Positions 1 through 10,127 of a DNA stretch of 64,000 bases are shown in pieces; position 1 is the first letter of the stretch; every line of letters starts with the position of its first letter. The stretch spans positions 62,001 through 126,000 of the forward strand of contig NW_024067823.1 of assembly GCF_009389715.1 (NCBI RefSeq), in the 5' to 3' direction. The notes below the pieces were generated by a model. It was given only the letters and a program-made list of their open reading frames with translations. It made no database searches and was not told the origin of the DNA. The DNA comes from Phoenix dactylifera (lineage: Eukaryota; Streptophyta; Magnoliopsida; Arecales; Arecaceae). The position numbers and the translations under genes were made by a program.

Positions 1-34
1 TTTGTGTTCATCAAAATCCATTAGGGGGTCAACA
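1..34 (-). repeat. Inner end of the Sirevirus 3' LTR
   Basis: These bases repeat the right end of the LTR at 9080-9113, including the terminal GGGGTCAACA (TGTTGACCCC on the element strand). They are followed at once by a polypurine tract, as expected for the start of a 3' LTR. Confidence 0.85.
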
Positions 35-2640
35 ATCTCCCCCTTTTTGATGATGACAAAACACTGAGTATATGCAAAATTCGAAATTTAAGCATATACA
101 CAGTATTTGATCAGATGTTCAAGTATTGTGTTTGGTTAGAGCTAGATACAGTGTGCATAATTCAAAATAGTCAACTTTCAGTTCTATCCTTATGCATAAG
201 TATTGATCTTAGTAGCTCTTGAGCAATTTTAGCATATCAACTGAATTTGAATCAAGTTAAGATGTAAATTAATGAAATATTGATGCTAACAACAATTAAA
301 AACCAAATACTTTTGACTCCCCCTTTCTTTTCCAGAAGGACAATTGTCTTAAAGCCAATATTCTTCAATTTTATCTTTTCATTTTGTTGATTCTAATTAA
401 AATTTCAAGTATGAGTTTAAATTTTGCATTTTGCATTCCATATTGGTTCTACTCCCCCTTTTTGACAAAACTTGGAGTAAATGCAACACATAAAGCATTA
501 TGAGCATATACTCAGATATTTCTCCCCCTTTTTGACAACATCAAAAAGATAGTGAAACATTAAGCACAAAGATAAGAATGCTCAAGGCAATAATGTTAGA
601 AAAAGATAAATAAGCATAGATCAGAGCCATTTCGGATAATTTCAGAGCAAATTATGATGAGAGCACATCTAACGTGATTCCAAGGATAGTTTTCAACTCA
701 AGTGTAGATGGAATCTTTCTTAAGTTAATTCAAGAAGTACCACAAATGATATTCAAAGAAAGCACGAATGGAAATCTAACCTCTCTTCAATAATAAGTAT
801 GAAAGCTTGTTCATTTAAGATCTTTTGCCCAATATATTAAGTATTTTATCAACATGAGAGCAATTTAATTAATTTTTAGAGTATAAGATCAAAACTTATA
901 TACTTGAAAAACATATCATCATGTTGGATCATTAATTCTTAATGACTTCAAAGTTCTTTTATGCATAAGATATATTATCCAATTAACAAGCCTCAAGGTG
1001 TATCATAAAGATTTTCAGATTTAAATTTCAGATGATACATATTGGAGAGTATTAGGATCACTTTTCATTTAGTATTCTTTCTCTCTCCTTTAGTTATGGA
1101 TTTATGCGATTAAGTTCCATAAGATCTCTCATTCTGAGATTTTCTTTCTCCCCCTCAATTTATCATTCCATTTAAGAGTTTAGAATTTGAAGATAATGTT
1201 CAATAAAATTGTCAATCTCAAAACAAATATATTTTCTATAAGTTTCAGCTTATTTTCATAAGACTCAATATTTGAGATAAGACAACCTTTATAGAACTCA
1301 TCTCAAGGTATAAACTTATTATATAATTAAAGCAAGTCTTGCAATATAAGGAGGTTCATCAAAATCAATCCATAAAAATCAAGGTATGAGATACTGAATA
1401 TCTAAAGCTCCCCCTCAAAAGATGCATTCTTCTTTAATCATTCTTTTTTTTTATTGTTGAATTTCAGATTTTAGTAATAAACGTGAATAAAACTGAAATT
1501 CTATGATATCGAGAATGTAGAGTAATCTAGTGTTATTCAAAATTTTGTAGCAATTACTCTTTCTAATCTTTCAAGAACAAGTTATGCTTTTTCTTAATCT
1601 TAGAAAAAATGTATAGAAATATTAATCAGAAAATGATTCATTTGAAGCTCAGTTTCTTTCAAAAGCATTTACATTTTCTTTCTTTTAGAATCATTTGAGT
1701 GAGCTGAAATATTTCTAGCTTTAAGATCATTCACTCTATATATATTCTGATGGAAGTCTTTAAGAGTGTAGGAGAGAAAAACATATAGATGATCATTGAG
1801 GTATATATATTTATAGAACTCAAATTCTTAATCATAGTTTTTCAGCAATGTATACATGAAGCACAATAAATCTTTTAATATCAAAATAAAATCATATATT
1901 TAGAAATTTTTTGTTTGCAATCAAGATCATCGAAAGACACATCATTTGGACCAATATTAGTATACTTTAAAGATAAGAAATGATATATTTTAGATGCGTA
2001 TCGGGGCAAACAATCAAGGCATCAGAATTTCTCTATTTTTCTTAAACTGTAGTTTTTATCTAGAAATCATATTGAGTTTAAGCTTTTATACAAAATCAGA
2101 TTCTGAATTTCATAAAGATTTTCAATAGAGGCTTTCAAAATCATAATTTGAGATATGTATCTTCCACATTGTAGCTCATCTTAAATCATTACTATTGAAA
2201 ACACATATTTCAAACATATAAGAGCATATTCAGAATATTTGTATTTATGTTGAGTTTTGGTATGAATTAGAACATTATATACCAAGGTTAGGCAAGTTGA
2301 AAGATAAAACAAAATCAATTCATTTTGCCTAATTAGAGATATACTTCTCTTCTTCTTTTTACAAATTTATTCAACTTTCAGATTTTGACGATGATTGTGT
2401 ATGACAAATCTGGAATTTCTTTTCAATATTATCAAACAAAAATTTTATGTAGTATTCCAAACATTCAATCAAATTGTCCAAGCATGGAGCATTACAAAAT
2501 ATTGAGAACTCATAATTCAAGACATCATGCCACATGCAAAATATATCATGTGTTAAGTCATGCATTAAAATATTAAGAAAAAGCATGTCAAGGATCAAAA
2601 TCAATTCTTTTCAAATAAACTCCCCCTATTTAAATATAAT
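35..2640 (-). other. Non-coding 3' interior of the Sirevirus with several polypurine tracts
   Basis: No coding pattern is visible. The true polypurine tract (35-48, element-strand AAAAAGGGGGAGAT) touches the LTR. Further CTCCCCCT cores, each a purine run on the element strand, lie near 317-329, 462-472, 521-533, 1148-1155, 1408-1415 and 2620-2627. Multiple tracts upstream of the 3' LTR are a described feature of Sireviruses. The rest is AT-rich. Confidence 0.7.
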
Positions 2641-3899
2641 TTTACACTGATTTCATCCTTAAAATGTGTTTTCAAGTGATTAAAAATTTGACTTGATTCT
2701 TCTTATATACTTTCATTTACTTTGTCTTTCATTTTTACTTTCTTATGCTCTATACTCTATTTGCTCCCTATCCGGTGGAGTTGGAAGGGGCACGAGGTAC
2801 TACCACTAGCCTCCCTCTTGTGCCGTCCCTAATATACCCTACACCGAATAGTTGGGTCAAATAGTGCCGGGTACTACCACTAACCTCCCCATTGGCACCA
2901 TCCCTATGATGAGCAATATAGAAAGGTTAAAATATTTACTTCAAATTCTCTCTATTTAAGTGTAATTCATTATGGATTTTATCCTTCCAAAAGAATACTC
3001 ACACAAGTCTCACAAATGTGCCGAATATATTATGCTTGTTTTGTTTTTCCTTAAGATTGGAGTATTTGCCTTTACTTAGATTTTACTTCTCTTGAATAAT
3101 GTCCAATTTCTTTTCTTTATCTCTCTCTCTTTTTGTTATTCTCAAGTAATTTACATGAAAGAGCAGAATAAAGAAATAATCTTATGTATCATATAGATGT
3201 ATATCATGCAAACAACATTTTCATTATGCTCAAGGATTCATAGCTTCTCACAAGTTATTTTAAATCAAAATTTTAAGCATAAACTTGTGTAATTCATGGT
3301 TATGATATAGGCAAAGATATATTTTAGTTTGGGCAAACCATGAACCAATTTCTAAAAACATAAGTCAATCAATACATATATAGACATGATATCAAGAAAT
3401 TAATAATTAAAGACTTTAATCATGCCATAGTAAGATTTAAGTTAATGACTTTGCTCAGCTAATTTATGAGAGAGGTATCTAAAATTAGCGAATCATTCTG
3501 CATTCTTCAAGTTAAATACCTACTAGATTTCTTATGTATAAACTTTTGGCTGAAGAAAGTCCTCTCTCTTGTTTGCATGCGAATGTTTGTCGTATCTTAC
3601 ATGGAGATATCCTTCAAGTTGAAATCTCTCATTTTCTTGCTCAAGGATCCTGCATTATTAGCAAAATTCTTTTCTTTCTAGAAGAAAAGTCATTAGTTTC
3701 TTCAAGATACAAAACATTCTTCCAACATATTTTTAACTAGATGACTCAATAGTTGAATATTGACAATAGTTGAATATTGAGTCACTTTACTCAAGAGATT
3801 GCCTAAATATAAGCAAGCACATATCACTTGAACTAAAGAGATAGTTTCATTAACCAAGATGGTTCAAGGACAAGCATGTGAGGCAATAGGAAGATTTAT
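2641..3899 (-). other. Sirevirus interior after pol, no gene seen
   Basis: AT-rich, with no convincing reading frame. A GC-richer patch at about 2765-2920 holds two copies, 74 bp apart, of a segment containing GGTACTACCACTA flanked by GGCAC and GTGCC, so each could fold as a hairpin. Some Sireviruses carry an envelope-like frame here, but I see no trace of one. Confidence 0.5.
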
Positions 3900-6100
3900 C
3901 AAGGTCAAATCAATTTCTTATTTTTAAAAATAATTTAGTTTAGATTTTATTTGCTTAAGATAATTATCACTAAGACACGCTAGCTAAGTTTTAATCAACT
4001 TATCTTAAACAGTTGTTTCTATCAAAATTCAGATTATGATTTATTTGTTATCAATAAATTATGATTCATTAGAGTTAGATTGAGATCTTGCACATAATGA
4101 GCATACAATCTGGTCTACTAACTGTATGATAAAATAAGTATTCTATCATGCTTCAATACAGCCTTTTAAAAACAATAGATCTACCTTGCTCATCCTTCTC
4201 TAATTCTACAAGATGAGGTCATAGAATACCTTCTTCATGCCAATCTTCTATAAGAGTTTTCTTGTGGACTAACTTTAGTCAATGAAGATCCTCTTCCTTG
4301 TTTCTCTTAATTTGGAGTTTGAGAGAAGATGTTAATTCATTTATCATACATTTTTCAAACTCACCTTGCATGAGCTTAGTAAAATCTTCATATAAATCCT
4401 CGTTTGTAGAGCCAAAAAGTGATATCATCAATGTATACTTTGAGCAAATAAGATATCACAAATTCTTCTTTTTGATACATAGATTTATCACTATTACTTT
4501 CTATCAAAAAGTTACTCAAGCTTTTATGTCATGTATATTGGTGCATGTTCCAAATCACATATTGCTTTATCATATTTGTAATGAGTGTTTTCTACACATT
4601 CATTTGACAGACTATAAAGCTCATGAAGCAAGCAAATGATAATGGTGATCTTTACTTCTAATCATGCAAGAATTTCATCAAGATCTAATTCATCTTTTCT
4701 TGATTGAATCTTTTAGTAGTCACCAATTTTTCTTCATTAAGTGCATTTCTGAAAACTCAATTTGGTTCTAATTATTAACAAGTTTTCAGATTTTATCGAC
4801 AAGATTTCAAATTCTCTTTCTTTTAAAAATGATTTAGTTTAACTTGACCAATTCTAATCTTGTTCATTCATCTTAAGGTGTTTTAGTTTTAGATTGTTAT
4901 ATGTAAGAAAAAAGATTAACATATACATATATAATCTGATTTTAGTAACTTGATGAAAGATCATTAGTCTCATAAAATGAATTGATATTTTTACAACTAG
5001 GATCTTTTCATTGAATATTCTATATGCATTGCTTGATGAATGATACCCAAAGATAGAAGTATCTTTATCAGATTTGGCATTATTTTCATAAGAACATATC
5101 AAGCATAATATGTACGACTGAAAAATATGAAAGATATGCAATAGTTCATTTTCTATTTTTCAGAAGATCAAATGGAGTTTTCATCAAAAATACACCTAAT
5201 AGAAACCATATATATGACAAGCAATGATGATAGCTTTTAACAAAAAAAAAAGTAGATGACTATCATACAACATTGCCTTTTTCATTTCTTCAAGGATTCT
5301 ATTAATCCTATTTTACTTATGGTGTTCTTGGTGCAGAAACAATTGTATTCTATTATTTTCTATGCACAACTTAATACAAAATTGGTTTTCAAAACTATCC
5401 CATGATACTTCGTTATTTTCATAGTTTGCAAACCTTTTTCATTTGAACCCTTTTTGCGAGTTTGTGCCAATGTAGAAAATATTTCAATTTGAGTGCCAAG
5501 AACAAAGCCAATGTAAGCTTTTTGAAAAACTTAGTGTTGGAAACAACATTTTTAGATTTAGAGATTGGTTTTTGTTTGTTTCCTTAGTTAATGTGCATAG
5601 CAAACTTTGACCTTGCAGAAGATAATCTAAGTAAACCAATGACAAGATCTTTTGAGATTAAGTACATACTAGCATGAGTTGATTTTATATCCCAAGGATG
5701 GTTTCTTTAATCTTGGTATTCATAGTGCATATATTCAAAGGCATACCAAGTGCACATTTTCATATCTATGATCGATAAACAATAATGCCATGGATAAAAA
5801 CTCTCAATCAAGCATATAGAGAATTCATAGAGTTATTCTTAGCAACTTATCCAATAATGAGTAAATCATACTATAAAATGAAGTGATTTGATTATATTTC
5901 CAAAAGTATTTTCCATATCACAAAATTGATCAATACTTGCAATTCATATCTTAATCAAATACTAAAGCAAAAATAATGATGAGATGCAAAGGTTACTGAT
6001 TTCATTATTATTATTTTTTAATCACTTTTCATGAGTATATTTTAAGTTTCATTTTTTTTTTGACGTGTGTCTAGAACACCCATTTGTATGAGAGTTCTAT
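3900..6100 (-). mobile_element. Weathered pol region of the Sirevirus (integrase and reverse transcriptase traces)
   Basis: Copia-type pol survives only as traces. The minus-strand frame at 4854-5141 contains FGYHSSSNAYRIFN and LVVKISIH, which match the copia integrase C-terminal block (FLGYS..SKAYRV..LVVEESIHV). A Tyr-Ile-Asp-Asp reverse-transcriptase motif reads on the minus strand at 4421-4435. The order integrase then RT along the minus strand is the copia order. The region is a fossil with many breaks; it is not annotated as a protein. Confidence 0.65.
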
Positions 6101-6139
6101 TTGTTCCATGGGTATCTTGTCACACCTACATCTATATCC

Positions 6140-7468
6140 TCATATTTTCATTTTGGGTACCCAAGCTTGCTTGGGCCCTTGAGAGTTAGGACATATGGTT
6201 CCTTTTGGAACCCAAATTTGTTTAATTGTAATAACTTTACCATTTGATTTAATTATGTTAGAACGATAGGTAAAGTTGTTATGTTCATTTTTTTCATGTT
6301 TGAAATAAGTTATCTTATTTAATGGTTTGCTTGATGCATTGATAACCTTTTTCTCGAGAGATTTATTGTTAAGTAAAGGAGTCAAGCCAAGTTTTAGTTT
6401 ATCATAAGCAACATATTGGCTTTCAAACATCATTTTTAATCGTTCTGAACTTACAGTAAATTTGTTAATAAAAGATTTTAATTGATTAATTTCTTTACTT
6501 AAGTTTTGATTTGTTTTGATTAAGCTATGATTTTTCTGAATCAATTCTTTTGAAATTAACCCTAAGCTTTTATATTCAGAATTTAGTTTGTCATGTATTT
6601 CAGCAATAGAATTTCTTTCTTTTGAAATTTCCAAATTAAGCTTTTTAAGATTTTTATTTTTCATAGCTAATTCTTTACCTTCACCATACAAATCATGAAA
6701 AGCATTTAAAAGTTCATCATAAGAAAATTCTTCTTGAAAATCATTTGATGTAAAAGTAGATTCAGATTTTACCTTATCTTCTTGTGCCATAAAGCAAAAG
6801 TTAGTTACCTCTTGTAGTTTTTTGGAGCTAAAATCATCGTTGTTGCTCCTAGCTTTCATTTTCTTGCTTGACTCTTCCTTGGTCAAAACTTTCTTCCTTT
6901 TTATCTCTTTCTTTCTTTCTTCTTGCTTCCTCTTCTTCTTTGTCTTTAGGAAGCTTTTGAATCTTTCGGTGTTTGGGAATGGATCCTTGTTTCCATTACC
7001 GAACTCTTTGTTTTTTGAACTGATCTGCCTTTCAGACTGTTCTTCTTTAGGAGTCGACTCGTACAAATTGGGAGTCGACTCGGCTAATGTGGAAGATTCT
7101 ACAATCTCATTGTTAGTACGCAATTGAAGCACATGTGAGCTAATCTGAGATTTATTATAAATAATTGTTAAAGTATCTCAGATTTTTTTAGCAGATAAGC
7201 ATGCAGAAATCTTATGAAATATAGATTCATGGATAGCACAATATAGAAAGTTCATAGCGTTAGCATTCAATTGTGCTAACTCCTTTTCTTTGACATTTTG
7301 AGAGAGTGTGTGAGGTCCATCTATAATGATATTCCATATTCTATAGTTTTGTGATTGAACAAAAATTTTCATTCTAGTTTTCCATTGAATATAATATGTT
7401 CCATCAAACAGTGGAGGTCTGTTTATGGAAAGTCCCTCGGCAAATAATATGTTATGTGGGGTTGTCAT
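6140..7468 (-). mobile_element. gag remnant of the Sirevirus
   Basis: The N-terminal part begins near 7468 with MTTPHNILFAEG and includes PPLFDGTYYIQWKTRMKIF, the standard start of plant copia gag. A second long stretch (7132-6140, 330 residues) is lysine-rich, coiled-coil-like in the middle (about residues 140-230), and ends with KQIWVPKGT and GPKQAWVPK, the spacer typical of this copia group near the zinc knuckle. The two stretches do not form one frame. Two ESTP peptides in the second stretch are encoded by GAGTCGACTC palindromes of the kind found in the element's LTR. Confidence 0.8.
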
Positions 7469-7516
7469 AATCTTTAGCTCTAGTCGGTTAAGACTATAAT
7501 TAATAGAAGAGCACCT

Positions 7517-7528
7517 GCTCTGATACCA
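7517..7528 (-). promoter_or_regulatory. Primer-binding site (tRNA-iMet type) of the Sirevirus
   Basis: On the element strand this reads TGGTATCAGAGC, complementary to the 3' end of initiator tRNA-Met. It lies two bases from the 5' LTR end at 7531. Confidence 0.9.
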
Positions 7529-7751
7529 CTTGTTGCCCAGTAGATACAACCCAAGAGGAGGGTGAATTGGGTGTTTTAAAAAATTTTGTCTGATTAAAAG
7601 AAAACACACAAGTGTATGTGCAAAAGTAAAACTAAAGTTGTAACCACAGTCAATTGCAAACACAAAAGTTTATAGTGGTTCAGAGCTTCCACTGCTCCTA
7701 CATCCACTCCCCAAACACCTTTGGGAATTTCCACTATAATCAGCGATTACA

Positions 7752-7958
7752 GTCCGGTAGTTTTGCGAGTGCACTACCCAACTCGTTGTTTTACCCCGGG
7801 CTAACAACGAACCCTACAATCCGGTAGTTTTTCGAGTGAACTACCCAACTCGTTGTTTTACCCCGGACTAACAACGAACCCTACAATCCGGTAGTTTTTC
7901 GAGTGAACTACCCAACTCGTTGTTTTACCCCGGGCTAACAACGAACCCTACAATCCCC
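7752..7958. repeat. Three tandem 67-68-bp repeats in the Sirevirus LTR
   Basis: CCGGTAGTTTT starts recur at 7754, 7821 and 7889. Each unit ends with CAACTCGTTGTTTTACCCCG followed by ACAACGA, so AACGAGTTG/CAACTCGTT-type inverted sequences recur through the array. Confidence 0.85.
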
Positions 7959-8325
7959 AATTTTAACTTAGGCTTGGGACGCCTTTCCCTTGTTCCAAGT
8001 CCCTTGACTGGAACAAGCACCACAATGAAATGTTTTACAAAGGATTAAAAAGCTCTAAATAAGCAAATATGACAATGATAAACAATAGAACCCGGAAGAA
8101 TCCTTTAGCCGTTGGAAGCGTGGGAATGGTGATTCTTCCAATGTGGATCGCGTAGGTTTGAGTGTGAGCTTTGAATGCACGAGCGGAAGAGAGTAGTTGA
8201 GCTTGAAAGCACTTGATTTCTTCACTTGAATGCACTAACTCCCTTGAACCTCTTTTTCTTTCTTCTCTCTTGAATGATTTTGCTTTGGGTTGGTTAGAAG
8301 TTGTTGAGAAGCACTTAAGAGCTCC

Positions 8326-8334
8326 CTTTTATAG
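8326..8334 (-). promoter_or_regulatory. TATA-like box of the Sirevirus 5' LTR
   Basis: The element strand reads TATAAAAGG. It lies downstream of the palindrome cluster in transcription order, as expected for a U3 promoter. Confidence 0.55.
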
Positions 8335-8408
8335 CCCAAAAAGCAAATATAGCCGTTAGAGATAAAGTAAAGGAGATTTGAAATTCAAACCAAACTTGAA
8401 AAGTTGTC

Positions 8409-8935
8409 AGTCGCGTCCCAGGCGCTCCGGGGGACGTCTCCGCTTCAACGCGAGACGTCTCGGCTACAAGATTTTACTTTTTACGTTGTCTGGGGTCGAC
8501 TCGGCACTTTACGGGGCGTCTCGGCTTGTTTGCACTTTTTGAATGGGGACGACTCCGCTGCCTCGGGGACGTCTCCGCTTCTTTATCTCAGAAAAACATG
8601 TCTTCTGGAATTCCCTGAGAGAGTCGACTCCGCTCTTTCAGGGGACGTCTCCGCTGCCTTATCACCGAAAAAATCATTCTCTGGAAAATTCTGAGAGAGC
8701 CGTCTCCGCTATCTAGGGGACGACTCCACGTATGGTGGGGACGTCTCGCGCATATCTCTTGAAAACTGCCTTTCTGCCGCCACTGAGAGAGTCGACTCCG
8801 CTACTGAGAGAGTCGACTCCGCTATCGTGGGGACGACTCGGCAGGTGCCGGGGACGTCTCCAGACGTGCCAGTTCTTCCTGTTTGTGCCAGAGACGTCTC
8901 TGAGACTATCAGGAGACGTCTCGGCTGTCCCTGAT
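8409..8935. repeat. CpG-rich palindrome cluster in the Sirevirus LTR
   Basis: A degenerate unit such as GGGGACGTCTCCGCT or GAGAGTCGACTCCGCT recurs at irregular spacing. By my count there are eight GACGTC, four GTCGAC and three GACGAC cores. Palindromic CpG motifs in this LTR region are known in Sireviruses and are thought to be cis-regulatory. Confidence 0.75.
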
Positions 8936-9113
8936 CTGTTTTCTTCATCTCAAAAATTCTTCAATAAATCCTTGAAAAATATGGGAACTTGCCTAGACAT
9001 TTCTTAACAATATTCTTAATTAAACACCTGAAATCCTCAAATAAATTGTTAAGATAAAGGGAATTATACTCTAGTGTTTTGTGTTCATCAAAATCCATTA
9101 GGGGGTCAACACT

Positions 9114-10127
9114 CTGTGAAGTCGATACCCAGGCATCACGTTGGGGGGGGGGGATTGTTGGCGGAGGCCTGAGGGGCCGAGTCAATGTTGGCGGAGGCCT
9201 GGAGGGCCGAGTCAGTCCCGCCGCCTGCCAACGTGGATGCGCTGGAGGAGTAGGGTGGGTTATACCACTAGGGAGTCTCTGAACCCACTGGCGAGGCCCT
9301 GTCGGAGTCCGGAGTTGGGCGAGGCTTGGTCAGAGTCGACTCGTGGCGCTATGGGCCCTTGCGCTAGTTTAAGGAAATAAAGTTGCGCCTTCACTAACAC
9401 CTGCGGGTTTTGGTGTAATGGTAGCGCTTGATCCTGACAATTGGTATCAAAGCCATAGGTCTCGAGTTCGAAACCCAGGCATCACGTTGGGGGGGGGATT
9501 GTTGGCGGAGGACTGAGGGGCCGAGTCAACGTTGGCGGAGGCCTGGAGGGCCGAGTCAGTCCCGCCGCCTGCCAACGTGGATGCGCTGGAGGAGTAGGGT
9601 GGGTTATACCACTAGGGAGTCTCTGAACCCACTGGCGAGGCCCTGTCGGAGTTCGGAGTTGGGCGAGGCTTGGTCGGAGTCGACTCGTGGCGCTATGGGC
9701 CCTTGCGCTAGTTTAAGGAAATAAAGTTGCGCCTTCACTAACACCTGCGGGTTTTGGTGTAATGGTAGCGCTTGATCCTGACAATTGGTATCAAAGCCAT
9801 AGGTCTCGAGTTCGAAACCCAGGCATCACGTTGGGGGGGGGATTGTTGGCGGAGGCCTGAGGGGCCGAGTCAACGTTGGCGGAGGCCTGGAGGGCCGAGT
9901 CAGTCCCGCCGCCTGCCAACGTGGATGCGCTGGAGGAGTAGGGTGGGTTATACCACTAGGGAGTCTCTGAACCCACTGGCGAGGCCCTGTCGGAGTCCGG
10001 AGTTGGGCGAGGCTTGGTCGGAGTCGACTCGTGGCGCTATGGGCCCTTGCGCTAGTTTAAGGAAATAAAGTTGCGCCTTCACTAACACCTGCGGGTTTTG
10101 GTGTAATGGTAGCGCTTGATCCTGACA
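9114..10127 (+). mobile_element. Tandem array of a miniature LTR element (TRIM/SMART-like)
   Basis: Three near-identical 284-bp LTRs (9156-9439, 9500-9783, 9844-10127; TGTTGGCGG...CCTGACA) alternate with 60-bp interiors (9440-9499, 9784-9843) plus a diverged partial interior at 9114-9155. Each interior starts with TTGGTATCAAAGCC, a tRNA-Met primer site, and ends with a G-run (GGGGGGGGAT) serving as polypurine tract right before the next LTR. There is no room for a gene, so the element must borrow proteins. The 344-bp period gives the array the look of a satellite. The left end is cut by the Sirevirus; the right LTR joins copia pol directly, with no interior between. Confidence 0.85.
9411..9474 (+). 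promoter_or_regulatory. tRNA-like A box and B box across the mini-LTR/primer-site junction
   Basis: TGGTGTAATGG (9411-9421) fits the Pol III A box and GAGTTCGAAAC (9464-9474) fits the B box, 42 nt apart, which is tRNA-like spacing. The A box lies in the LTR tail and the B box just past the primer site. The pair recurs at 9755-9818. Pol III use is an inference. Confidence 0.45.

Larger units (their letters stand above)
1..9113 (-). mobile_element. Sirevirus-type Ty1-copia retrotransposon relic (3' LTR mostly off window)
   Basis: The element runs right to left: 5' LTR at 7531-9113, tRNA-Met primer site at 7517-7528, gag at about 7468-6140, weathered pol at about 6100-3900, a long non-coding 3' region, polypurine tracts, and the last 34 bp of the 3' LTR at 1-34. 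Positions 1-34 match 9080-9113 apart from the junction, which proves the paired LTRs. A long interior after pol with many polypurine tracts, and CpG-rich palindromes in the LTR, are hallmarks of the Sirevirus lineage. It is an old, heavily broken fossil: gag is still readable in two long stretches, while pol carries many breaks. Its right end abuts the interior of a mini-LTR element at 9114, so it probably inserted there; the second target-site copy is outside the window. Confidence 0.85.
7531..9113 (-). repeat. 5' LTR of the Sirevirus (1,583 bp)
   Basis: Bounded by TGTTG at 7531 and CAACA at 9113, next to the primer site on one side and to foreign sequence on the other. It contains a TATA-like box on the element strand (TATAAAAGGGAGC, about 8321-8333), three 67-68-bp tandem repeats (7752-7958) and a CpG-rich cluster of palindromic hexamers (8409-8935). 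Apparent reading frames across the cluster are compositional. Confidence 0.85.

Noticed and set aside
2765-2920. Possible CRISPR-like or riboswitch-like repeated hairpins
   Set aside because: Only two copies in a eukaryotic retroelement relic; no array or aptamer pattern.
8404-9007. Small frames with repeated ESTPL peptides
   Set aside because: They translate the GTCGAC/GACGTC palindrome cluster of the Sirevirus LTR.
9428-10068. Two 98-codon frames, nearly identical, in the mini-LTR array
   Set aside because: They start in the primer-site interior and cross an LTR; identity is due to the tandem repeat.
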